Source of the DNA: Adineta vaga
Lineage: Eukaryota; Rotifera
Assembly: GCA_021613535.1 (NCBI GenBank)
Contig: CP075492.1
Span: 11,966,001-12,030,000 of the forward strand
Reading direction: 5' to 3'
DNA length: 64,000 nt
Below, piece by piece: positions 47,385 to 58,431 of this stretch (its first letter is position 1; every line of letters starts with the position of its first letter). A model generated the notes under the pieces. The model saw nothing but the letters and a program-made list of their open reading frames with translations, made no database searches and was not told the origin of the DNA. A program made the translations under genes and the position numbers.

Positions 47385-49013
47385 TTATTTCATATCAAAA
47401 ATCTTATCAAATAGTTCGGTAAATAATCGTTCAAAATTCAATCGATTAAATCGATCGATACTATCACGGGCGCGCTTTTGTATATCACATCGTTCATCAA
47501 CAGACATTTCAATGATTCGTTGCATTTTCGTCACATAAGATTCGATTTCACTAGCAAGAAAACCTGTTTGTCCATCATCAATTATATCCATTTGAACGCC
47601 ACCAGATTCATGACCAATAATCATTACACCTGCAGCCATCATTTCAATAAGATCTAAAGTAATCGAATAGATCAAATTTCTCTCTCAACGATTCGATTTA
47701 CAAATATCGAAGGATTGATTTGGTTTTGTATGTAAACCAATCATGGCTTGTGTAAGTTCAGATTTGAATTGAATACGATTGATATTGATTTTAAATTCAA
47801 CTTTATCTTTTATATTTAAATCTTCCACAAGTATTTGTAATTTTTCAAGACATTTCTGCTCTTCCTTATGTCTTACATGACCCATTAAGATCAATTTGAA
47901 GTTTGAATACATTTTAGATTTTCTAAATAGATTCAAATACGTATGAAGAATGATTCGAAATGGGACATACTTCTGTAAAAGTTCATAAAAAGCTCGGATT
48001 TGAAATTCATGTTTTGTTTCACTTTGAAATTGTCCGATAGAAATAATTCTCTGTTCTTTATTAATTAATGGTATATCTAAAAATTGTTCGATATCACATG
48101 GTGGATAAAGAAGTTGAAGTGAAGTAGATTTCTGTGAGGCTTTGAGCTGTTCTTTTATCCATAACGAATTACAATAAACCATTTTCGAACATCGACCACA
48201 CCATCCGTTAATATAGGTAAATAATTGGTAGTAGAGTAATTCAATTTGTGTCAAAATTGAATTATCTCTTACATATTCGTCGTTTCTTGGCTCGATTAAA
48301 TTACTATTAATCACTGGAGACTGAACATAAGATATAATTGGACTCGAAGCAAGATAATAAAAATATGGATAAGTAAATGTATAATCCGATGAATCAATAT
48401 AAATATCAGGTATAAAACGTATTAAAGCTTCGAAACTGACAATCATTGAACCAATACTTTGTCTCAACAAAGTACATCGTTGATAATTTTTCAATAAAAA
48501 TTGACTTCGAAGATAAATAAATGTAATTGCAGACTTCGAATTTTTAATATCAATATCAAAATGTTGTTTAACATGTTGAAAGATGTCTTCGGACATCATC
48601 GACTTATCACCAGTATAGATAATGATTTGTACATCATTTCTGTATTTTTTTACTATTGATTGAACAATGGACCAGAGAATTCGTTCTCGATCAAGATCAC
48701 AATTTGAATGAAACAAAGCTACACTTAAACGGCTTTGTTTTTGTTGTAATGTCCATAAACGACAATGTCGACGATACCATGGTATAAAAACAAATGTTAG
48801 AATAGGAATAAAAGCAAGAAACCATCCAATTATTGTTAAAATAAACCAAAATATAAAGATGATTAGGCAAATATTAAAAAGAATCAACGTAATAATCGAA
48901 AGAAATAGTAGATATATTAATGTTAAATTCCAAAAGATGAATAAAATAAATTTAAAGAATCGTTTTGGTAGTAGATACCACATTTCGAAATCAAATGAAA
49001 ACAGATGATTCAA
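47385..49013 (-). CDS. ALG11: ALG11-type alpha-1,2-mannosyltransferase
   Basis: Adds the fourth and fifth mannoses to the dolichol-linked glycan on the cytosolic face of the ER. The N-terminus (from 49013) is strongly hydrophobic over about 75 residues, enough for two or three membrane passes. Then SRLSVALFHSNCDLDRERIL corresponds to the ALG11 start of the GT-B fold, and YPPCDIEQFL, RIISIGQFQSETKHEFQI, FKLILMGHVRHKEE and the UDP/GDP-binding region IYLIEMMAAGVMIIGHESGG follow. One short intron near 47656-47697 splits the last block. The usual glycine-rich GGGGER loop near the N-terminal strand is replaced by DLDRER. It is about 530 residues (492 in humans). A paralogue with altered chemistry is possible. 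Confidence 0.85.
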
Positions 49014-49227
49014 TCGAGTAACGAACGTAGATGGCGCTTTACTTTCAAGATTAATTATATATTTACATATGATATAGCAAATGAAAAATTTACAGGTAGA
49101 TATATATTTTTAGGTCGATCTTAGATAAGTTTAAAAAATTTTTAATTCATTGATAAGTATTCTGATTGTGTAAAATAGATAACCAATGATAAAAGTTGCC
49201 AAAAATTTCTTTGTCTTCCTTTCCCTC

Positions 49228-49247
49228 TTCTCTTCTCTTCTCTTCTC
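49228..49247. repeat. TTCTC pentanucleotide microsatellite
   Basis: Four tandem TTCTC units inside a longer pyrimidine tract. Confidence 0.8.
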
Positions 49248-50368
49248 TGTTCTCTCTCTTGGCAATTTGTTATATGATTGAACGTTCCCGTTTTTTGACT
49301 TACACGCCAAAGATTATATACGCATAATCATCTCTTATCGCTTCTCTTCTTATTCATGCATATTAGTGATGTTCCGCTATCATCATCAACAATTTTCCGT
49401 ATCATTTTTTCCTTAAGATCACCTCATTGTTGCATAATCTCCATGAAGATTGTTATACTGCTACTCGACGAATGCCAGTATGTCATATATTTGATTTGTT
49501 GTTATTTCAAGTCGATGAAGAGTAGAGAAGAGAAAAGTCTTTTACGGGTTATTCGATTCATCGCTTTCTTAACAACATTATGTATGTCCTGATAAATAAA
49601 ACCATCACATCATCATCATCAATAACAATCATCCATAAAAAGAAGGGAAAGAAAAGCTTTGATCAAACATGATTCGATTGCATAAAACAATGTCCTGACA
49701 TTCTTTGTCTTCTTTGCCTCTTTTTTCTTCTTCTCTACTGCATATATCTCCATATTAAAATCGATTTCATCGGCAACATCTGAATTCAATCTACTCTTGT
49801 TTTCAGATGGTGAACTAGTCAATGAATGACATGAGATGTCCATCTGGTACCAATGTACAGACAGACGATAATCTTTGTATTTTACATGCTCGAGCTTTTA
49901 TTGTTTATGGATCGATCTGAAATAACATTAGAATATACGGACTGAGAATGCCGCAAGTGCTGCTCATTAATAGTCCATATGTGTTTTTACATTCGATGTC
50001 TTTGTTTTCTCTTTTATTCTCAAACTAATTGATCTGATCATGATTAAAAGAAAAGACAAGACTGGTGTTGATAATGATGATGATCATCGTACATATGTAG
50101 ACTAGACATAATAAGTACTCGACTTTCTTTTTTTTTGTTGTATTCATGAACAACATTTCCGTTTGACATATCTTGATAATCATTTGTAACCTTCTTGTTG
50201 CTTCTTTCATTCGTTCTGATTTCTACCGTTGTTCTGTATTGTGACCCCGATCGAAAGAAGGTGTTGCCCTCAATCGTCGCGTTTTTTTTCCTCTTTTTCT
50301 GTCCGATCGTCGATCAATCTGTTGTTACTCTCGTTGTCCATTCGTGAATGTGTAGCAATGGCAAGAAA

Positions 50369-50381
50369 CGCGCGCGCGCGC
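50369..50381. repeat. alternating CG tract
   Basis: Thirteen bases of alternating C and G followed directly by a GA-rich tract; unusual in this AT-rich DNA and a candidate Z-DNA former. Confidence 0.8.
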
Positions 50382-50885
50382 ACGAGAGAGAGACAGAGAG
50401 AAAAAGAAAATTTGCCTTCTCTCTGTCTCTAACATTAAATGACTGTCTTTTTCTTGTTCTCTATTTGAATAGGAAGAATATTGAGTGGCTTTGTTTCAAG
50501 ATAATTTCATTCAGACTATCGGACAATGTTGCATATATTTTCTTTGTTCTTCTCTTCTTTTTTTCTAGATATTAAATAACAATGTCGAATGAATTATCAA
50601 GTAACATCATGTTGATAAAGACACGACTACGTGAGTATATCTACATACACATCGATCATATCTATTTCATGTTTTAAATTATTTGATTGAATTTGATTTC
50701 TTTTTTCTTGTCACTTCATTGAACCTACATAATTATCAATTGTCTAGAGATGGTCAGCAAAGATAGATCGAACGAAAAGTTATTCTTTTGATAATAATTT
50801 CAGGGATGTATGTTTTTTCTTCTCATCGATGAAGATCGATTTCATTACAAGTGTTTTTTAGTTGATAAAAAAAATATATCAATCG

Positions 50886-50904
50886 ATATATATATATATA
50901 TATA
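50886..50904. repeat. AT dinucleotide microsatellite
   Basis: About nine AT units, in the upstream region of the LRR-Ig gene. Confidence 0.85.
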
Positions 50905-51413
50905 ATCATGGTGTTAGTGTCTCAAGCATATCAATTAATAGATAAAAAAAATATACATATACATAGATGTGACAAAGACATGACGTTTCAATATAGGTCT
51001 TATCAGATTTTCTTTTCTTTTTTCTTGCAATTGAACAACAAAAAAGAAAATGATGATGGATTTTTCAACAGTTGTTCATTCGAGTATAGTCAATTTGATT
51101 GTCCTCTCTATATTTTCTTTTCAAAATAAGATTAACGTCGAGAGTATTAATTATTCATATTCGTATTTCATAGGTAAATATTGACATAAAGTGATGATAA
51201 TTTAGTCCGTCAAGAAAATCGGATAATCTTTGTATGCTGAGTGTGTGTGCTACGGCCAATTCATTACTTTTCTATCGTACTTTATAACGTACACATGCTA
51301 CTTAATAAGGATTGCATGTCTACGTTTTATTACTCCAGTCGTTACGCAAGTCTTTTCTATGCATGTATTTCTCTTCTAGTTCCATATTATTCAAATTTCT
51401 ATTAATTGCTCAG

Positions 51414-53573
51414 ATGAACTCATTTCTCTTTACCACCACCACCGCCATCATCATCTGGTATTTACCATTAATGGTTCGAAGTCAAACTGGACCATGTTCT
51501 TGTCAATTAGATAGTACAGGAATGACCATGGTATGCACAAACGTGAATACAATCAATGCTTATCAACAATGTATGCATGATCAACTTAATTTACAATCCG
51601 ATTTAAAATTACGACGTGGTGGAATAATTACAAATTTAACAATTAAAGATCATCAATTACGTACGTTAACAAATGATCTTTTTCAATTTTCATATGGAAA
51701 TACATTTTATCAATTGAGTGATTTACGTTATTTACATATTGTTCATGGATATTTGAAACAAATCGAAAATCGATCTTTAACACTAATTGAACGTGCACTT
51801 GAATATTTGGATTTATCCAATAACGAACTTGAACATGTGCCAAAACTATCAAATAACAATGTAGAATATAGCAATCTTATGTAAGTAGTAGATTATCACT
51901 TTCAAAAATCTATTGTTCTTTTCTTTTTTTCATTAAAATTTAGAAAATTAATTTTATTACATAATCAAATTCATCGTTTATCCTTAGTCGATATACAAGC
52001 ATATAATCATTTACAACAACTTGATTTATCCTACAATCGTTTACAATATATTGATATGTCTATTGTAACTTATCTAACGAATTTACGACAATTATTTTTA
52101 AATTCAAATATGTTACGAACTTTAACAAATAATATAACATTTCCAAATAATTTTCATTTAAAATTAAGTTCAAATCCATTGGAATGTGATTGTCGTCTTC
52201 GATGGTTACGAAATGGTTTAAATCGTTTACAATATCCAATATTTCATGATGAACCTCAATGTGAAATGCCCAAAGCATTAGCACATAGGAAGATTTCTGC
52301 ATTACGTGAGGAACAATTTGTTTGTGGACCAATTATATCAAAACCTGATGTGACAGTATTGAGTGCAACTAATGGAGAAATTGCAACACTTCGATGCGAT
52401 GTAAATGATGAGAATGATTTGGAATTGATTAATGTTTTTGTTTCGTTTATTTTAGGTTTATTCTGATCCTGCACCTGAAGTATGGTGGACATTTCAAAAT
52501 AAAATTATTGGTAAAATGGTTACAACTGTTAATGAACCTGATATTCATACAGGTTCCTATACAATTCGTTATTCATGTCTATCGATTTCTATGGATTCAT
52601 CATTACCAACTTGTTTGAATAAAACAACAACGTTAACAATCTCGAATATTGGAACAGAACATAATGGAACATATAATTGTGTTGCTGCAATACGTAATCA
52701 AGGACGTTCCGATAATGAACATCTATCGTATGAATTACGTGTTCGACGAACATCACCAATAACGGAAAATTCTCTTCTTCTTTGGACAATTGGAATTTTT
52801 CTATTTCTATTTCTATTTCTTCTTATTCTATTATGTTTTTGTTGGCTTTTACGTTGTCATCGTGCAAATCAACATCAAGCTCAAAGAAATAAAGCATTAC
52901 TATTTAATTATAATGGTTCAGCAATAGGAAATGGAAATGGAAATGGACATAGTTATAAAGAAAAACATGATGAACATAATAATTTCGTTGGTAATGGTAC
53001 ATATGATCCATATGATATGATCGATTCAAGATCTCAACTTGGTCCACCAATGTATAGTGAAGTACGAATAGCTGATTCAACACCATTGAGAAGTATCGGT
53101 GGTGGTGGTTCTGTATCATCAACATTATTACGACGAAATGATCCATTTTATGACAGTTATCGATCTGACAGACAACTTTATGAACAAGTAGGATCATAAA
53201 ATTTTATGATTTGATTTGTAAACTTTTCCTATATGATACTTTCTTTTAGGTCTATCGTCCATCACCTCATGAACCGACTATTGTGGATGAATTCGAAGAT
53301 GAAATGATCTTTCCTACAGGTTATGATGAAGATTATCAATATCGTGAAGATATTATGAAACCAAATCAAGCTGTTGATCCACGACGACAAACAAAAATTC
53401 AACATACAAATCACGATCGATCAACAAAACCGACTACTTTGCCACCTTTAACTAATGGTGTCCATCATCTCTCTCATCCAAAATCAACTATTACATCGAA
53501 TGGAATATCTCCATCATCGAATTATGATAGACCGGAATCTCAATACACAGGTTTTATTGAATCCCAACTCTAG
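51414..53573 (+). CDS. LRR-Ig single-pass receptor
   Basis: Cell-surface protein of the LRR-plus-Ig type used in neuronal adhesion and signalling (Kekkon/LINGO/AMIGO-like layout; the exact orthologue is not clear). The ATG at 51414 directly follows a TGCTCAG acceptor and starts a signal peptide. The ectodomain has leucine-rich repeats (LEYLDLSNNELEHVP, LQQLDLSYNRLQYI, LRQLFLNSNMLRTL), a cysteine C-cap (NPLECDCRLRWL with C near EQFVCG) and an Ig domain (TLRCDVYSDPAPEVWW and GTYNCVAAIRNQG). The transmembrane helix lies near 52775-52855 (ending LCFCWLL), followed by a long Gly/Asn/Asp-rich tail. Introns include one of 55 nt at 52401-52455. The gene ends at 53573. Confidence 0.88.
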
Positions 53574-54099
53574 TAAATAAACACATGTTTATATTTCTCT
53601 ACATTGAACAGTGTTTTCTTATTTAACTTTGTATGAATTTATGTTCGATTTTGTCATTCATACATCATATTCTGTTCTTAAAATCTAATGATAAACATCT
53701 TTTATTTCTTATGTGTTCATGAAAGAAATATTTTGTCAGATGTATATTTACTTGTTTATCATTTTGTGTTTTTCGTTTTTCTTACAGATATTTTTCTTTT
53801 CATGCGTGTGTATAATGGTTTTTCCTTTTGTCTAGTTCTTTAACATTTGTTCGGATGCCTTTGAAGTTCTTTGTTGCTTCTTGTTTCATTTCCTTTCTTT
53901 TGCCAAATATATAATCAATACTGATACTCTAAGAACTGAATGATTTCTGACAAGATTTCTAGTCGGTTAAAAACTCATTTCCGATGAAGATTATTTTATT
54001 TAATTAAGTCTAGTATGGATATTTAATTACATCCATAACGTATCTACATTTATAAAAGAAAATTATAGAAAAATGTTTTTCCAGTGCAGAGTCAAAGCA
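53574..54099. other. convergent intergenic region
   Basis: 3' UTRs of the LRR-Ig gene (+) and the small membrane protein (-). AT-rich, no gene seen. Confidence 0.5.
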
Positions 54100-54736
54100 T
54101 TAAATACGTTCTTCACGTTCTAAAAATAGAAATGCATGCTACATAGTATATAATTGGTTAAAACAAGACACTTACTAAGAATGTAATAGAGACACAAACC
54201 TGCCAGACTGAGTAATACGAGAAAAGCAAAAACAATACAACACCATGACCAACATGGACAATCAGCATTCAAACTCAATGCCGGAATAAGACTAAATGAA
54301 GCCCTCGGTGGAACGTTAGATGCTGTCGTATACATGACTGGTTCAGGTTCTGGTGAAACCTATATTTTCATTGCTATATCAATGGAAATTACGAATGTAA
54401 CAATACATACTACATAAGTATCACGAGTATGCATTAATGGAGGTGCTTTGCGATCAGGCATAAAAATCGTTTCTTTAAGAACTGGTCGATGAACGATCTA
54501 GAATGATGTAAATAATGCATCAAATATTCTCAAGAAAAATCAATATAATACTTCAACAGGTCGTTCGAAAGGTTCATCACGTTTATAAAAAATTGCTTCG
54601 TCTAAAAGTTCTGTTTTACCTGGTTTTCTAACCTAAATCAATTCAAATAAATATGATTTTTCTCTTTTGAAAACGAATAAATTCTTACGTAATAATTCGG
54701 ATTCAAATCTTGTGAAAAACCACTTGCAATCGGCAT
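54100..54736 (-). CDS. small single-pass membrane protein, unrecognised
   Basis: Not recognised. Five exons with consistent frame: ATG at 54736 (MPIASGFSQDLNPNYY), then VRKPGKTELLDEAIFYKRDE, then IVHRPVLKETIFMPDRKAPP, then an exon with PEPEPVMYTT, CPCWSWCC and a transmembrane helix (IVFAFLVLLSLAGLCLYYIL), and a last exon coding KREERI and a TAA at 54100. The product is about 130 residues. The cysteine/tryptophan cluster before the helix and the short basic C-terminus suggest a type II or type III membrane anchor, possibly palmitoylated. No signal peptide. All introns are about 50-75 nt. Confidence 0.6.
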
Positions 54737-55080
54737 GTCTTCTTTTTGTTTCTAAATTTAAATTTGTCTGCTATATAAAATCTCACACAACACATAGAAA
54801 TAACCTTGTCAACTTGCTTTTTTCTCTTCTTTTATTGTAAATCGATCATCTTCGTTCATCTGTTACATGAAATTCGAGTTAAAGTTAACGTATATGATGT
54901 CACCAGACGAATTGTGTAAATGTACATCTCAGATATCGGTCGTCTAGATGATGAATAAAGTTCGAAAAAAAAGAGAATATCAAATTGAAAGAGCTTTTTG
55001 TTTTTATAAATGATCGATTTGGTAACAGAGATGTAATGTCATCTATTAGAATATTAATTATTGTTTACAAATAAAAGATT
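54737..55080. other. spacer between two minus-strand genes
   Basis: 344 bp. A weak acceptor (AAATTTAG) lies 16-20 nt before the small membrane protein's ATG. AATAAA overlaps the stop codon of the phosphodiesterase (TTCAAATAAAATC on the minus strand). Confidence 0.45.
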
Positions 55081-56204
55081 TTATTTGAAAAAAAGATTTA
55101 TGAATAAAACTATTATGAAGAATAAAAACATGTGTGAAAACAATGCTTTTGATCCATTTGTTTGTAATAGTTGAAGAACATAATCGGGATGATCAGTAAT
55201 AAAACCATCAACTTGTACAGTATGCCAAAAGTAGTCAACAAGTTTTTCAAAGCTGCTTCCTGGAAATAAATCTTTTCGAAACGTAAATGGATAAACCATA
55301 AGATTTGATTCATGTGCCCATTTCGTTAGATTACTTGTACCAATAATTGTTCCATTAGAATCATAATCAACTACGAGTAGATGATCAGGTGCTAAAGCTT
55401 GAACAGTATTGGCAAGAATACTAATTCCTTCTTTACTTCGATAGAAATCATAATCACTCGAAGATTCTCCAACACGATTTAGTGTCATTAATGCAAATAA
55501 ACGTAATTGACTACTATGATTGTGACGAATATTCATCAATTCTTCAATATGAAATGTTTGAATAATAACGGGATCAGTTGGTTGAGTTAAATTATAGGCA
55601 TCCAATGTTGCAAGTACAATGGATGATATGGATCGATTATGTTGAGTATGATATTCTGGTTTTTTAATTTCAATTAATAATTGTCGTTTTCGACCTGTTG
55701 CACGATTAAGACCAAGAAGTAATTCAATTGTTTCATTCAATGTTGACAGACGAAAATTTACATTGAACTTTGCAGGAAAACGTAATGGAAATGTTTGTGT
55801 ACCATTCAATGGTCTTACTCGTTCATGAACAGTTAAATCACGTAGTTCATCCAAAGTAAAATCAATCACATAACTCAAACCATTTGAACGATTTCGACCT
55901 GGCAATACTTCACCGACATTTGTTACACCATCCAAATAGATATCTATTTTAAAAAGAATAGAATTAATCAGTAAAAAAACGATAAATATAAATCTGAATT
56001 ACCATGAATAACAATCAACTGATTGTCTTTACTGAGACATACATCGATTTCAATTATATCAGCACCATATGCATGTGCCATAGATTGAGTTGCTAAGGTT
56101 AGTTCTGGCAAATAGGCTGTACCACGGTGTCCAATAACAAGTGGACGTTGTTGTAAACCTTGAGAATTTGCAATGGAATACAAAAATAACAAGAAGATTA
56201 ACAT
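55081..56204 (-). CDS. glycerophosphodiester phosphodiesterase, GlpQ type, secreted or GPI-anchored
   Basis: Hydrolyses glycerophosphodiesters to glycerol-3-phosphate and an alcohol. Exon 1 (from 56204) has a signal peptide, then the catalytic signature PLVIGHRGTAYLPELTLAT and ADIIEIDVCLSKDNQLIVIH. The intron is spliced to DIYLDGVTNVGEV, restoring the VIHD motif. Later blocks are RQLLIEIKKPEYH, VIIQTFHIEEL, NLMVYPFTFRK and VDGFITDHPDYV. The C-terminal hydrophobic tail (HMFLFFIIVLFINLFFK) after a small-residue stretch looks like a GPI-attachment signal. Catalytic HRG, E and D residues are present. The architecture follows bacterial and fungal GlpQ rather than the multipass GDE/GDPD proteins of vertebrates. 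Confidence 0.88.
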
Positions 56205-57031
56205 GTTTTGTACGTAATAAAATACGATGTATTGCTTTGAAATTATTTCAGTATTTATAAGTTTGAAAATGCATATCTTCGTCTAATTTATGACAACATA
56301 AATGTCTACAGTATGTCGTAAGATTTATACGAAAAATACATGTGATATGGTATTAGCATATGGATTAAAGATGAAGTATATAACATGACATTAAACTGCT
56401 TTTCTAAGAACTAACTATGTGTTTTTGACACAAGTATAATGATGAAAATTTTCAGATTTCATAATACGATTCATCAGTCCACTTTTCATATATATGCATA
56501 CAAAACAAAATCAACGCTTCATCTTTCGAATAGGAACTAACTCATAAAAAAGTTTCAAATGGATTATAAAATATAATAAATAGTTATAAAGCAACACCTT
56601 AATACGAATCTTGATTTTATTCTCACATTTACGAACATACTTGTACACTCTTGATCATTTATCTATGAAATCCATTGAATAGTTCTTATCCGTTCTCTAA
56701 TCACTTGGTAACAATTTTCGTTGTTTAGCAAAGACCAACTATTAACTCCATCTATCATTTATCTTTTTATACACAACACAAGCATTCATTCTTTTCTCTT
56801 TGAACAAACTATGCGTATTTCACAATGGAGCAATCAGAAAGAATCATTAGTTATTAATATGAATATAATGATTTCATATCCTCTACCTTTGTCTTTTCGT
56901 ATTCAATATACAAAAGCTGGCGGTCTTTGTACTTTCACATCGTCTTTTGTTGTTTGTATAACTACATATAAGTAGTTAATCTTTTCTTCTTTTTCTACAT
57001 TAGATATTGAAAACATATCGTATTCGAAATC
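56205..57031. other. divergent promoter region
   Basis: About 830 bp, AT-rich. A pyrimidine run ending TTTTTCTACATTAG at 57003, 28 nt before the TMEM59 ATG, is a probable leader acceptor. Nothing else recognised. Confidence 0.5.
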
Positions 57032-57967
57032 ATGTTGAAAGCTATTGTATTTACTATTTTCCTTGTTGCATCACCATCATTCGGTTTAATTGATAGTTTA
57101 TTTCGAGCACAAAATGACTGTTATTCAGGTTGTCGTTCGACTTATGCTTTGAGTTCATCGAATATCTTTTCTTGTCAATCAGGTTTGTTTGTTTTCTTGA
57201 TTCGAAAAGACGTGATTCATTTTCTTTGTAGGATGTAATTATAAATTACAAAACGAAAACTGTGTTGATCAATGTCGATTATTTACCGTCGAGGAACAAA
57301 AGCAAGCAAGTTGTCTTGTTGGTTGCTCAACGAATCAAGTTGTAAGTGGTAGAAAAAGGCAACAGATTATTTATATTATAGAATTGAATATTTTAGAATC
57401 TCGATGATCGTTCACCTCGAATTACTGTCGTTCGTATTCATACACCAATGGAAATATCCAATGAAAAGACAAAACCAATTCTTCAATCTGTTTCCGATAG
57501 ATTCAAGAAAATCATTGAATTAACCAAAAATTTTTATCCACTATCTTCAAATGATGCTAATCAAGAATCAATCAAACATTTCATTGTTCTCCATGGAACT
57601 AAACTTGAATCAACAAAGAATCAAATTCACCAATATGCCGATCAACTTAATGGTTATTGGAATGAATTTATTCATAAACAATCAAAAGTTGCAATTTGGT
57701 TTTTTCTTGGTCTTTGTTTTTTCTCATGTGCGCTACTTTGGTGTAAGTTTGTTGTTGTTTTTATTAACTGTAAATTCGATTTGTTTTGTTATTGCAGGTA
57801 TGATCGTTTCACTCTGCCGTCATCGACCCACATCACAAGGTTTATCTATTCGTGCTCAAGAACTTGCCTTCGATAATAATTATGAAAAAGAAAAGATTCA
57901 ACCAAATGAATATTATCATGATGCGACACAAGTTGCACCAATTCATGTTAAATTAACACATATCTAA
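57032..57967 (+). CDS. TMEM59: TMEM59-family membrane protein
   Basis: Golgi/endosomal type I membrane protein; vertebrate TMEM59 modulates glycosylation of cargo and promotes autophagy through ATG16L1. The ATG at 57032 starts a signal peptide. The cysteine pattern CYSGCRSTYAL, SCQSGCNYKL, CVDQC and CLVGC matches TMEM59. A transmembrane helix (VAIWFFLGLCFFSCALLWC, near 57690-57745) and a cytoplasmic tail ending VKLTHI, close to the vertebrate VNLAHSEI, complete it. Four exons with introns near 57182-57230, 57340-57396 and 57744-57798. Length about 260 residues versus 323 in humans. A clear [YW]xxE-x2-Y-like ATG16L1 motif was not identified. Confidence 0.85.
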
Positions 57968-58431
57968 AGAAGTTTCTTCTTTTTCTCCTTAATTGATTTA
58001 ATAAACGAAGGAGAGACTTATTTCCTATGTAATTAGTTCGTAGTGAACACTTTTTTCTTTAATGTAAATGGTCTGTTGTTCTTCATTTTTAATTCTCATA
58101 ATAAAAAAATCTCCTTTTTAACACAAAAACTTAAATCATAATGACTAATGAAATGTTACAGTCAAATCCTAAGTCTTACTAATCATATGTTTGTTTTCAA
58201 AATGTATTTTGTCATCGGAATATGATAAGATAACAGACTTCTTTTTTGTCAGATCTAATCTATTTAAACAAATGTTTGTTATACGAGAGTTAACGTTCTT
58301 TTTTTTCGCAAGAATAAACATTGTCGATTTATTTAAAAAGAAAGAAATGAAACAATTACAACTTTTTAGAAATGCATGTATAATAAATTTAGTTCATCAT
58401 GGATTATTCATATATATAGAAAGAAAATAGT
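57968..58431. other. convergent intergenic region
   Basis: 3' UTRs of TMEM59 (+, AATAAA-like hexamers near 58000 and 58100) and spinster (-). A low-complexity open frame at 58191-58430 has no resemblance to known proteins. Confidence 0.5.

Larger units (their letters stand above)
49014..51413. other. 2.4 kb divergent intergenic region
   Basis: Between ALG11 (-) and the LRR-Ig gene (+). It contains several microsatellites and a possible upstream leader exon: a pyrimidine-AG at about 50567, an ATG at 50582 and a donor GTGAGT at about 50630. If spliced to 51414 that ATG would be out of frame with the receptor, so it would act as a short upstream ORF. No other gene recognised. Confidence 0.45.

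Noticed and set aside
52401-52466. LRR-Ig frame apparently ending at 52466
   Set aside because: It is intron sequence. A GTAAAT donor at 52401 and TTTTAG at 52455 remove 55 nt and restore the Ig-domain frame (LRCDVYSDPAPEVWW).
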